NCBI RefSeq assembly: GCF_026151205.1
Contig: NC_087072.1
Coordinates: 23,143,603-23,207,602, forward strand
Direction of reading: 5' to 3'
DNA: 64,000 bases
DNA from: Bolinopsis microptera
Lineage: Eukaryota > Ctenophora > Tentaculata > Lobata > Bolinopsidae
Numbering within the stretch: the first letter of the stretch is position 1; each line of letters begins with the position of its first letter. The translations under genes were made by a program, and so were the position numbers. The notes beneath the pieces were generated by a model that was not told the origin of the DNA, ran no database searches, and was given only the letters and a program-made list of their open reading frames with translations. This document shows positions 34,230 to 45,472 of the stretch, in pieces.

Positions 34230-34735
34230 ACAAAAGTTGACGTGTATATAATTTTCTTATACGTTCCGACCACATTTTTTGCTGCTACTAATTGTTACTT
34301 TGCAAGGGAGTCATTTAAGTTTAGACATGTAGTATGCCATCTAAATTACATTCTACCCTCGGAGTATGTACTATGTATACAGAAAGCATATCATTTGTGA
34401 TTCAATGCCACTGAGAAATCATGAATTGATAATAACATGTTTATAAATTTTTTTGATGTGAATTGTTATTGTACCTATTTGAATATTATGAACCTTTAAA
34501 TGTACACGTTGTTACTCATCTCTGTTTAGGTGCCAAAAAATATCAAAGAAAAATATCATAACTCATATATCTTAGAATATCATCGCTTTATTTGTCTCAT
34601 CTTATTTGATTCATCTGGGGTCTGACACTAGGATTGCACAATTGTTCAATGTCAATATTTAAAAAAAAGTGGTATCACATTTTAATTGAAAGCACATGGT
34701 TTTCAGAACTATTAAATCATCATCATTTACTCAGG

Positions 34736-35471
34736 ATGCTTTTCTACTCATTTTTCAAATCTCTGGTGGGTAAAGACGTAATTGTAGAGCTGAAGAACGA
34801 CCTTAGCATCTGCGGTACACTCCACTCGGTGGACCAGTTTTTAAATATCAAACTGACAGGTAACCCATTTTAGGAGTACACTTTGATACATGCGTAAAAT
34901 ATTTCATAAAATTGCATGCGCATATTGCACTTTAATTATCTATCATTATATGTCTTTATTCAATTATGACTCAATTAGTATCGTGGTGTCGCCACCTAAT
35001 GTTAAGCCATGCGATCTTAGCACGTTAAATTATATTAACTCTGTACGACTGAGTTGACAAAAGATGACGTCACCAGGCAACATTTTTCAGGCCATTAACC
35101 AATTTCCAGCAACATTGCCTAATATTTCTAATTTCAGATATAAGTGTGTCCGATTCAGACAAGTACCCTCACATGTTAAGTGTTAAGAACTGTTTTATCA
35201 GGGGAAGTGTAGTCAGGTTCGTTAAATTCATCCGCCAGTTGTGATTTAAATTGAAATTCTTAAAACCAGCTACAACGTCTAGGAAACTGGAAACATCGTT
35301 GAAAATAGTTAACGGTGAAAAAATTTCGGATATATCCAAATATGATACAATAATGATTTACATTTTGTTTACAGATATTGCCATATTCCGGCAGAAGAAG
35401 TGGACCCTGCCCTTTTGATGGATGCTACCCGAAAAGAAGCGCAGCAAAATAAGCAATCTACTGGAGCTTAA
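34736..35471 (+). CDS. LSM2: LSM2, U6 snRNA/mRNA-decay Sm-like protein
   Basis: Subunit of the LSM1-7 (cytoplasmic mRNA decay) and LSM2-8 (nuclear U6) rings. Exons 34736-34859, 35138-35216, 35375-35471, junction phases 1 and 2, about 99 aa. Sm1 motif: SLVGKDVIVELKNDLSICG and SVDQFLNIKL. Sm2 motif: VKNCFIRGSVVRY. Almost identical to human over the fold; the tail after PAEEVDPALL is Gln/Lys-rich. As with its neighbours, an acceptor-like CTCAG lies immediately before the ATG. Confidence 0.97.
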
Positions 35472-36061
35472 CACTGAATCATATAAACATTATTAACAGA
35501 AGCTATTACACTATCACTTACTATTATTTGACATTTTGTCACGAATTTGTACGTGTTTTCTTGAAATGGAAAACTGCTTCTTTCGTCAAGGATGCCAATC
35601 TTTTACATCTTGTTCTTAAGGTTTATCTTGAGACAGAGCTTTTGATATATTTTAATAATTTGATATTTATCACCTGTATTGAGTACATTTCTTCGTGATA
35701 CTTTAAATTCAACTTTTAACATTTGTGAGTATAGTTACTGCATTTACTCATGTTAATCATGAAGCAATTATTGTGATCTACTCTAGTACCCTATCATGAA
35801 TTTGCATACAAACGTTATAAACGTAGCCGATCACAATTCTGCAATCTGCATTTAGGAACACAATATACAAACTTCTACAGAATAATCAAATAATTAAGTA
35901 ATCCTACAGAATAGTTCGCAAAGATCAGTCATGAGAAAATGAATTCCTGTTTTGTTCTACTTCTTTGATAGTTCCTCAATAGAATATGAGATTAGAATTA
36001 CATACACAGTAGCAGCGCATGGTGTTACAGATCATGGAGATTGTGGCTCTCTAGCGTGTCA
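35472..36061. other. No gene seen
   Basis: 3' flank of LSM2, AT-rich; no coding frame on either strand beyond the receptor relic that starts at 36062. Confidence 0.5.
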
Positions 36062-37866
36062 TCAGCTCAATAGCTCATGTCCTGAGCTACCTTTTCTGCG
36101 CGCATTTTCTGCGCACCTTTTCTTTGCATCGATCATCATTGGAGAAAGCGGTATAACTGGTTTCCTAATCAGATGAAGTTTTATTGCCAGTAATTTTACC
36201 TCGTCCTTCAGAACATCCCTCAGAGTATGAGAGGTTATAATGTAAAGAAGAGGAGAAATCGACAACGACAAGAACACTAAGGTCAGAGCTAAATCAAAGA
36301 AAAGAAATCCTGTTGAACTCTGATTAGCTAAGAGCTCGTAAGTTTGACGAGGCTGGATCTCTACTTACTTTACTTTGAGTACTTTGAGTAGGTTTGGCTG
36401 GGATCGCTTCAGGACAACAGTATCAAGTACGTCCTCCTATCACTCCACAGGGGTCTTTTTGTAAGTACCATTCCAAGAGTGAGTTGTTGTTAGTAGCGGT
36501 GTATCCTTTAGTCGGAGGTGTGTCGGGGAATTCTTTAAGGAATTTAGCCAGTGACGATTTTAACAGGTCCAAAGTAGAGATGGAATTAATTTCTTTGGGG
36601 AGAAGATTCCACAGCTGTGCCGCTTTCACTCCAAACGAGTTTTCATAGTGAGTTGCCACAGAACGCTGTGATTTGTTGTTCAGTGCTGGTACAGTAGCTT
36701 TTATTCCATGTCGGGGGTTGTTTTTGAACAGCATGCCAATATCATTTGGGGCCAGGCCATTGAGAATTTTCCATGTGTGGATCAAGATGTACCTTTCTCG
36801 ACGTCTCTGCAATGATATGATATTGATATGATATCTCCATTGGAATCCACATTAAAGTGGCGAAACTGTATTGCACTACTATAAATATTATTGACCAAGG
36901 AATCAACATCCTTTCGAGCTTTGCATTGGCAGCAACTTGGCCTCGTTCCAAGGCTGCTGCTAGTCTTCCAAAGCTCCAATATTTCCTAAAATTTGCCCTG
37001 TAGCTGTATTTGTTCTGCGTTTTGGAGCCCGTACTCTTTATTTCCGAATTTTGTAATGTTTGGTGATTCTTTTTGGCTGTTACTGCTGTTTTTACTATTT
37101 GTGCATAGAATGCCACTACCAAAATGACCGGAATGATGTACCCAAGAGAAGCGTATAGTGAATAGAAAGCGATACAGTTACTTGATATAGGGTCTCTTCC
37201 ATCGGTAAACTCACAAATCAACAAATGTTTACATTGGCTTTTGCAACCTGACTCATCTTAACATCGCAGAGTCCCATGCATGGAAGGGAGCCTATGAAAG
37301 CACCGAATAGAACAATCCCAAGCATGACTGGAATCAGGACTGTGTTTTTCAAGATATCTTTTTGATGCAAGGGCCACTGGACGAAAATAAGCCGAACAGT
37401 TGTGATGAGTAGAACTCCGTAGACCGTACACAGGAACAATCAAAGCTGCTGCATTAAGACAGGATATAATTCTGCAGGAGTGGTCAGTCAGCATGTTCGT
37501 TGATGTGGCTATAAGAGAACCCGTTATCACGACAACCAAACACAGTTGAGTTGAGCTGTAAAATATAACTGACGAGTAAAGTGAGAGGAGTCCAGGGAGT
37601 CTTTTTACGATGAGATAGAAGATTAAAATGCAGCTCACAATTGCCACAAATATACAAGGTCTACAAGTTACTTTGGTGATGTGCCATTCCAGCACTGTAC
37701 CATCAGTAGTAATGATAGTATTGTTTGGATTGATCATTAACTTTACAGGGATATTTGCATTTGATGATGTGGTTGCTGCTGCTGCTGTAGATGATAATTC
37801 TGTTGTTACATTCTGTCCTCTCGTCAAGGTTATTAACTCTGGTACTTTATCTGGTTCATATCTCAT
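36062..37866 (-). pseudogene. Seven-transmembrane receptor pseudogene (GPCR-like)
   Basis: Reading from ATG 37866: a Ser/Thr-rich N terminus with possible N-glycosylation sites, TM1 (CIFVAIVSCILIFYLIV), TM2 (SSTQLCLVVVITGSLIA), a Cys before TM3, a frameshift at about 37436, TM3 end VYGVLLITTVRLIF, TM4 (LIPVMLGIVLFGAFIGSLPC), a second frameshift near 37218, ECL2 ICEFTDGRDP, TM5 (SLGYIIPVILVVAFYAQIV), a long basic loop, TM6 (IPWSIIFIVVQYSFATLMWIP). TM7 (FLSLSISPLLYIITSHTLRDV) is separated by a 471-bp LINE insertion in coding sequence. Class A-like order but no clean DRY or NPxxY, and I do not recognise the subfamily. Two shifts plus an insertion make it non-functional as read. Confidence 0.75.
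36357..36837 (-). mobile_element. LINE 3' end inserted into the receptor, GAGAT target duplication
   Basis: GAGAT is at 36833-36837 and 36357-36361 (minus strand). The 471 bases between encode a LINE C terminus (RRRERYILIHTWKILNGLAP, then VKAAQLWNLLPKEIN) ending at 36423, with a tail of repeated ACTCAAAGT. Removing it and one GAGAT rejoins the receptor frame from ...MWIPM to EIQPRQTYELLANQ before TM7. Confidence 0.8.
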
Positions 37867-38330
37867 GGTTCAAAAACCTAAATAAAGCCAGTCAATTCAG
37901 TGAAGGTACCAAATAAACCAGATAATTTGGCGATAAAACCAGGTATAACAGCTCAAAAATGTGATTTGCATACTAAGAAAAAACTACAGAACATAAGTTT
38001 AAGCCCAGGTCGTAGTGAACAAGTGCAATGTGGATCAGGTTAGATTACTGTCCCTCACGTCATAGTGTAAGGTGTCGCACATGTGCAGTCGGGTCATGTG
38101 TACGCTTCTATAAATACTTGAATAGAATGAATTATTAGGTTAGACTTCTCTCTGTTCGAGGCAATAGTACAACAATGGAAGTGACTGGCCTCACCAGTCA
38201 TATAATATAGACTGCTCAAAACCAGATAATAGAATTTATTCGTGAATAAAGATGGTCAAATTAAACAACTAGTGCAGCTTCAATAGTCTGAAAACCAGTT
38301 TGAGTTTTGTAATTATCTCGAGATGATAGA

Positions 38331-38452
38331 TGTGGATTCTGGTGTGGAGGTGAGGCATAATTGTTTACCTTAAAGACGTCATCAAAATGTGCACATCCCA
38401 ATTATTCCATATATGGCAAAAAATATGCCTCAACTCCCCACCAGAATCCACA
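38331..38452. repeat. Inverted repeat, 29-bp arms
   Basis: 38331-38359 and 38424-38452 are reverse complements with two mismatches (TGTGGATTCTGGTGTGGAGG side). Small foldback unit 90 bases upstream of the deubiquitinase start codon; 37867-38330 otherwise shows nothing. Confidence 0.85.
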
Positions 38453-38543
38453 CCAGACAGACTCGTAATTTAGTTAATAATATTTGATTAATTAAATAAC
38501 ATGATTTGTGCAAAAAATAACTTTTCATTTTCCAGAACTAGAT

Positions 38544-41500
38544 ATGGATAAGATCATAGAAGGTATATTTGCTGTGGACAAAGATCACAAGCAAAAGCTT
38601 GTCCTGATTCAGACTCTAAAACCTCACTTGTTGAAGGTTGATGTGGTCGCTGCTCACAAGATCATATCACTATGTCTGGACAGGCTGTCGGATAATACAA
38701 TAGTTACTGCGAGAAGTCTCAGCTCGCATACCCTAACTATTATGTTTCAGGTAAGATACCGATTTAAATATACCATATTTTTCTTAGAGCCTAATTTGAC
38801 TAGAGCCTGAGCAATTTAAATAAGCAGTGGACGTCTTGGTATGATCGAGATGAAAGGTGTACACTCTACATTTTCGTTATAAGGGGCAGTATTTTCTACT
38901 AGTACTAGTTAGGGCAAGAATATAAATTTATGGGACCATTTTTGAAATTCTGAATTCTTTAACTCAAATTTATTTTTTGTGTCAAGAACTATCCCAGAAA
39001 ACCATCAGAAACCATTATATCCAATCGCTGATCTCCAGAAACCCCCTTTTGGAACCGCTTATTATGACAAAATTTGTCAAAAATGTGTCAAAAGTGCTTG
39101 AAACCTCAGATTTTTGAGTGGTATTTAAGTACATACTTTTGTCAGAAAACGGCAGAAGCAAAAAATTCCCTAAAATGCTAATTTTCTGAGTTAGGGGTCG
39201 TTCACATATTACGTCAATTTTTGGGCAATTTTCAACCCCCCTCCAGCTCCCCCTCCGTAATCAGTTTTACACATAGCTATTGTGTCAAAATTACACTATC
39301 GTAATCATTTGGAAACCCACCTTATTGGCCAAAACATTATGTTAACTACTGCAAATCAAGATAATTTACAGGGTCAGAAGCTTGTTATTTAAGGGGGGTG
39401 GGGGGAGGGGGGTGGGGGGCGCCAGATCGTTATTTGAATGTGGGACAATTTTGAAAAAATTACCTATGGTACTAGCAAAACTGCGCGTTTTGCTCTAGAA
39501 GCACACTTTTTTAGAGATTTTACCGGCACACGGGCACATCCTCTAAACTCATCTAATTTGTCCAATTTTATGATTTACTTTAAAAGGGGAGGGGTGCCAA
39601 CAGTGGTGCGCTTTTTCGGCGGGGGTGCCAACATCCAACGTTACGCCACTGAACAAGAGGACAGTCGGTAGTTTAACGAAGGGGGCACCATCTTGAGAGG
39701 TTGCCAAATCGTCGTTTGAATGACAATTTTGAAAATTTGTACAAAAGTACTAGTCAAATTACAGATATGCTCAAAGAAATTTGTTCAATTTTAGGGAGGG
39801 GCGCCAAAAGGGGAGGGGGCACCAACAGGGGGGCGCTCTGTCCAGACTGCCTAGTGCCCATGGTAATGTCAAAGGGATCACTCTGAAAAGACAATAGTTT
39901 ACCAAGCAGTTGTTAGAACCACATCAAGCAAGGACCTCACATATAGTTTCACTGCGTCATAATATATAGGGAGAACAGAGAACAATTTCAAAACACGATG
40001 GTATAATCATCGACAGAGTTTCCAAAACCCTAAGTACAGATTGAGTACAGAACTTTCAAAAGCAATATGGGACTTCAAGGAGAGAAACATAGAGTATAAT
40101 ATAGACTGGAAAATCATTACCAAATCAAACAGTCATACGGCAGGGGCACTGGGCCTCTGCCTAGATGAGAAGCTGCGCATATTAAAGAATACAAGCTCAT
40201 TAAATAAAAGATCTGAGCTGATCTCAAAATGTCGACATTCTAGGAAATTTTTAGTTAGAAATTGTTAATCATAGGTTTTAGGAAATTTTTGTCAATATGT
40301 TTGATAAAGGAGCACTGTGTTGTATTATATTTGTTATTTCAAATGTATTTATATATCCCTGATGATTGATCACACATGCACATGAAACTTTTAGTTGGAC
40401 AATAACGTCGTTTACTTTGTAACGCTTAGAAAATTTAGAATCATGTATTTAGATTTTAGATGTTTATCTTTTCGAGTATATTGCAAACGTTCGCGTTTAT
40501 ACCAAAAAGTGCGAAAGTTGCAAATCTGTCTTCAATTTTCTGTCAAAAACTGTGTAAGTGAATGTTTAGCTGCTTGGAACAGTTTATTGAAGTATTATAG
40601 CCGTTGTGGAACGGTTGCACATATATATTCACATCTCACAGATCTTCCAAAATCGAGTTATGACTTTTAGGGTTGGGCGTATGTGCACCAGGAGAAAAAT
40701 TGCTCAAGAAAGTTTTGCCCAACAGTTTCAGTTGAACGGTTATTGTTTGTCGTTCCTGGGACTATGGACAACACATTCCTGTAGAAAAAGAGAAACCTTT
40801 GTTACGAATTTATTCACAGACTATGCTATTCTTTCCCTAACTATACTATGTACATCATTTCATCTATTAATTTTGAATAAATATGAATTAAATCGTATAC
40901 TTAACAGTTAACTTGAAGTTCTGCCAAACAGATGGCTCACTATTTTGGGATTTTCAGATCCTGTAGCCTATAATTGAAACATTGTAGGTACATCCTGAAA
41001 GAGTTATCTCTGGTTTATCTCGAGAGCTAGAGGATCATAATAACAGAGAATGCATCACACTAGCATCCAAACTTATTGTCAAATCTCTCAAAAGATCTCA
41101 GCTTTCCCTGCACGAGGTTTGTGAGTTCTACTTTACCATTAAAATAGAAAGAATAATGATACCACATTATACAGAGCTCTATTGATTTGTGCTAAAGGTA
41201 TCTTACTCTTAACTCTGGTTCACTGTACTTCATTTTATAAATTTATTGGTTTTGGCGCAGGCAACTCCTTATTTTTGTTAAGTTTGGAGTCAATCAAAAC
41301 TTGCTTATGGTCAATGGATTGCTCGAATTGATACGTCTTACAATCTTCAATATGAAATATTGTACGATTAATCAAACAGTCAAACAACGTGGGCTAAATA
41401 ATTGGTGAATTTTCAATGATTATACTGAGCTATTAATTAATTGGAATCAAGCTTTATTCATTTCTTAGGGAAAGAAAATTGGGGCAATTTTATCAAACAA

Positions 41501-44500
41501 CAAACTGCTGACATTCTCTGGAGCAGACATTCGAGTGATTATTGGACAGCTTCACAACTCCAAACATTGGTTCAGCGATACGTCAAGTTGGCTGGAAACA
41601 TACTTCTATTACTCTGGGTTAACCGACCAAACATCAGATGTAAGTATAATTTTTTTCCCTACCAATGCCGAAGGCAACAAGAAATGCGGCCGCTTTTCTT
41701 TTGTGGATGGCCGCTCAATTTCCCGATCCGGGATGAAGTATTCTATCATATTCCATACCAGTACCACCTGGGGACCCCAGTCTTTGCTGTTTATAAGCAT
41801 GCAGATATGGCGGAGTGACAGGCCGAGCGCCGCCCAGTTGATATAATTCTATATTGAATTTGAAAATCGTGTATATTTCTATGTAACTATATGTTTATCG
41901 TTTATGCAACCTGACACGGATCTGTGCAAAATAGTAATACTAACTCAAAATAATAATACAATGCTATCAATTAGTCCCTATCGGGATGCGTACATGGTAA
42001 AATTAACAATGTACTTGAACATTTCAGCACCGCGCGCCAACAATTGTTTAATTCAGATGATCGCGCAAAATAACTTTGTGCAGGCAGACACGTGGGCGAT
42101 AACTAGACTGGGGGCGAGGGCACGCACGCACGCACGCACGCACGCACGGTCGCAAAGCTACCATATACAAAAAAAACCTCGATCGCTAACCCTTGTCCTT
42201 GACTCTTTTGTGCCTTCGGCACTTTGAGTCATGGATCGGGAAAAAATATGTAGGGAATTTAAGCAATCGGGTTTGGATATGTGAGGTGGCGAAACGTTGC
42301 ACCGGTTAGCACAGCAAGCTTACAAGCTACTCCCTTTTTATGACATGAAAACACGACTTTCACGTGCGCCACACTAATTTCACTTGAAATAATTACTGTT
42401 ACAAGTACATTGCCGGGAATATTGATCGTGCGTTGTGTAACCGCGGCGAAATTCTTCAGGTATAGAATATAAGAAATATTTGTGCTTTTCTACCGTTGTT
42501 TATATAGCGGAAGAGATAAACTTCATGATTGGCGTGATATAGCTTTTTGTCGGATATTCCCCGGCGAATTATATTGAACGGCACCACTTATTCTCGACTG
42601 GGGGTAGGTTAAACAAGTAACTAAGCGTGGTGGTGTGTACACGTTAGAAAAACTGTTCTGATTTGATGAGCAGTGAGCATGAGCTCAATTGGTCCCGGTA
42701 AAGTTTTGCTGCTTTCGCGCCATCACGAGTGACAGGAATATTGCCAAAAGGGTCTACCGCTCACAAAACTGCAATGCGCAAATAAATTTTTCTTGAAAAT
42801 CAGGCGCAGAACGCACGTTTATTTTTAACGAGTCGCGCGCCCTATTAATTGCAAGTCTCGATCTATTATATTGAATAGCGCAATCAAAATGGTATCATCG
42901 AATAAAAATAGCTGATAAAAACATTGGAATGATCACAAAAAAACCTTGACTAATTGAGAATATCGACCGCAGGTTTCAGACCAGAATATTTTTACGGCGG
43001 ACCAAGTGTCACTAGTAACAACTTTAAAGCTAATTGCTAGTAAGCTGGCAAGTGGAGACCTTTCTTTGGTCCAGGTTAGAAATTTACAGTTATTGAGTTG
43101 TGTTTGAAACTGATTTAGAACCCAAGTTTAAATTTGATTGGTTAATCTGGCCATACATCCAGGTATGATCAGTCTTCGTTATTATTGAACTGTACCATTT
43201 CTCCAAATGAAAATGAGATCTATCTTATCGCAGGGGTCGATTCTATCCAACATCAAAGACAGAACAATTGTTGACACAGCAAGCCAGGAATTTCTTGATT
43301 CTCTAACGGAGTCTAATATCTCCAAATGTTTTGATAATCTGTTAGCACTTCAAATACAAGGCCTCGTGCTGTCTCACTGGATTATAGCCCTGACCGAGTT
43401 ACTTTCTGCGGACAAAAGGTTCATGCTGGTGATCCAACTTTCAGAAAGGCTTGTAGAATCTATACTTGCTCCCAGAACTGGGATCACATCACCTGACAGT
43501 CTAGAACTAGTATGTCAACTTTTACTCCTTCATCAACATTCTCCATTTCTATTCCATAGACACTTTACCAAACTGGTCGCATTCGAGTCAGAAGAGTGTA
43601 TCAAAAAAACGTTACAGTGCATGATGCTCAAATATCCTCATTTTGGTAGATTATATGGAAAAACTCGCAACAGCTATATGTATCAATGGCATGAACTTCA
43701 AAGTATGTTGGCTAGTTCTGACATTAGCTCAAATCGTGGTGTTGGATTTAATAACTTGGGAAATACGTGCTATTTTAATAGCCTGGTCCAGGCAATGTGG
43801 CTATCAGTTCCATTCCAGATGGATGTCATATTCAATAGAGCTGAATCGAGCATCTTATCAGAGCTGAGACGTGTATTTCTTAATCTATCTTACTCAGTAC
43901 GACAATCTTTCTCTCCAGACACTTTGTTTCACGTGTTGAGACCCCCCTGGTTCTCATTTGGCTCACAACAGGACTCCGCTGAACTTCTACGTCACATGTT
44001 TGATTTGGTTAGTAGCTATATACAAAGTCCATTATAAGGTTTCTAAATGATTATGCAGTGTAATTTGAACACAATAGGTATGTGTAAAACTGATGACGGA
44101 GGGGGTTTAAAATGGCCAGAAATTATTAAATTTGATATGCGAACAACCCTCACTATGAGTATAACAGTAATATGGCCTGTAGGGTTTACTGATCAAGCAA
44201 TTATCAAATTTTTAAATCATACTATTTTGTTGACCAATTACACCTTCAGATAAGTTCCGGAAGCGGTCCAAGTGGAACAGAACCGACAAATCCTCTACAA
44301 GAAGGTTTAGCAGGAGGCAGAGATTTGGGGTCCCTGGAATCCAGCAAATATCGACAGTACTACTCAGCCAACAAGGATATAAATACGGAATCCCAGCCCT
44401 CCCAAATTATAACGAAAAATTTTCAGGGAGTGCAAGAGGTGACCATCGTTTGTGACACTTGTGACACTGCTTCATCTAAAGAAGAGCCATTTCTGTTCCT

Positions 44501-45317
44501 TTCGTTGCCATGCGGAAAGGAAACTACAAGTTTAGAAGATCTGATCACGAGTTCCCTTGCTACGGAGCACCTCAGCCAAGAAAATCAGTATCACTGTGAG
44601 ACTTGTACCACAAAATCGGACGCGGTTCGAAAAACAACACTCAATAAAATGCCTAACACCTTCATTTTCACCATCAATCGTTTTTCTTATAATAAAGAAC
44701 TGAAGTGCCGATCAAAACTTCTGACGAAAGTACAGATACCAGCTACATTGAGATTCACCGCACAATCTGACTCCACTTTCACAATCGGCACCACGGATAT
44801 CACGGACACCACGGACACCATAGACACCACGGAAACCACAGACACCAACGACACAACAACAGATGTAGTGTACCAATTGTATGGTACACTGGTACACAGT
44901 GGAAGTACGACAGAGAGCGGACACTACTACACGTACGGGGTACCCTCCTCCTACTCCTCACTATCCGTCCTCTCTCACTGTCTCTGTTTTAACGACTCAC
45001 GTGTCACCTATGTAAATGAGGACCTGGTAAACTCTCCCCGGGGCAGTATGGATACGCCCTACCTACTGTTCTACCAGCGCCTACCCACAGAGCAGCCACC
45101 CCAGGACCTAGATGTTGGGGAGCTCTCAGAGATACTGAGCAGTAATGTGAGGTGGTTACAGCAGCAAGTACAGAGTCAGGTGGTAAGACAAACTGGCTCA
45201 AAGTTTAAGGAACCTCCGTCCAAAGATGAGGATGACGATGATAGTAACAAGGATATTTATTCGAAGGGTTGTCATGATAACGAGTTTGCCACTGGATCAA
45301 GCAGATTCATTTACTGA
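38544..45317 (+). CDS. USP38: USP35/USP38-like ubiquitin-specific protease
   Basis: Cysteine deubiquitinase. Six exons, all phase 0: 38544-38750, 40988-41116, 41469-41639, 42973-43074, 43234-44007, 44250-45317; 816 aa (human USP38 1042). The start MDKIIEGIF matches the USP38 N terminus, and the helical first ~380 residues are the ARM-like region of that family. Cys box GFNNLGNTCYFNSLVQAMW with catalytic Cys at about 382; QQD box FGSQQDSAELLRHMF; a CDTC...CETC zinc site; His box SGSTTESGHYYTYG with His about 686; the Asn/Asp box LCFNDSRVT. A Thr/Asp repeat (DTTDT-type) sits before the His box. The C-terminal helix resembles USP38. It is also like USP35; the symbol is the best guess. MITEs and a Penelope fragment sit in introns. 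Confidence 0.92.
39194..39320. mobile_element. MITE, GGGGTCG family, left part, in USP intron 1
   Basis: GGGGTCGTTCACATATTACG at 39194 after TTA, then the usual interior (ACACATAGCTATTGTGTCAA); the right end is lost. Confidence 0.7.
39400..39870. mobile_element. Two degenerate CAGTGGCG-family MITEs in tandem
   Basis: First copy ends CAACGTTACGCCACTG at 39651, with AAAACTGCGCGTTTTGCTCT in the middle. A second, more decayed one spans about 39680-39870 (GGGCACCATCTTGAGAGGTT onward). In USP intron 1. Confidence 0.65.
39960..40270 (+). mobile_element. GIY-YIG endonuclease C-terminal fragment of a retroelement
   Basis: Frame ending 40268 reads FKTRWYNHRQSFQNPKYRLS, TELSKAIWDFKERN and LNKRSELISKCRHSRKF, the second half of a GIY-YIG-type domain found in Penelope-like and related elements (Arg and His of the NH..SF motif, then Glu). 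Different family from the 6.6-7.3 kb piece. In USP intron 1. Confidence 0.65.
42118..42148. repeat. GCAC tetranucleotide microsatellite
   Basis: About seven GCAC units in USP intron 3. The rest of 41640-42972 is intron with no gene seen. Confidence 0.9.
44030..44155. mobile_element. Degenerate GGGGTCG-family MITE in USP intron 5
   Basis: Interior and right end recognisable (TTCTAAATGATTATGCAGTG, GTGTAAAACTGATGACGGAG, GATATGCGAACAACCC). Sits 30 bases after the donor of the catalytic-Cys exon. Confidence 0.6.
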
Positions 45318-45472
45318 AATGAAGTTTGCAGGCGTCCAACTAGATAACATTGGGTTTTTTGTACAACAATTCTACTTAGGAAAGTATGTGGAGTCGAATG
45401 TATGAATATGTTTTGAATGGGAGTGGATTAAGATTACGGAGAGTGGTTTTGTATAAGTATACACTATACAAA

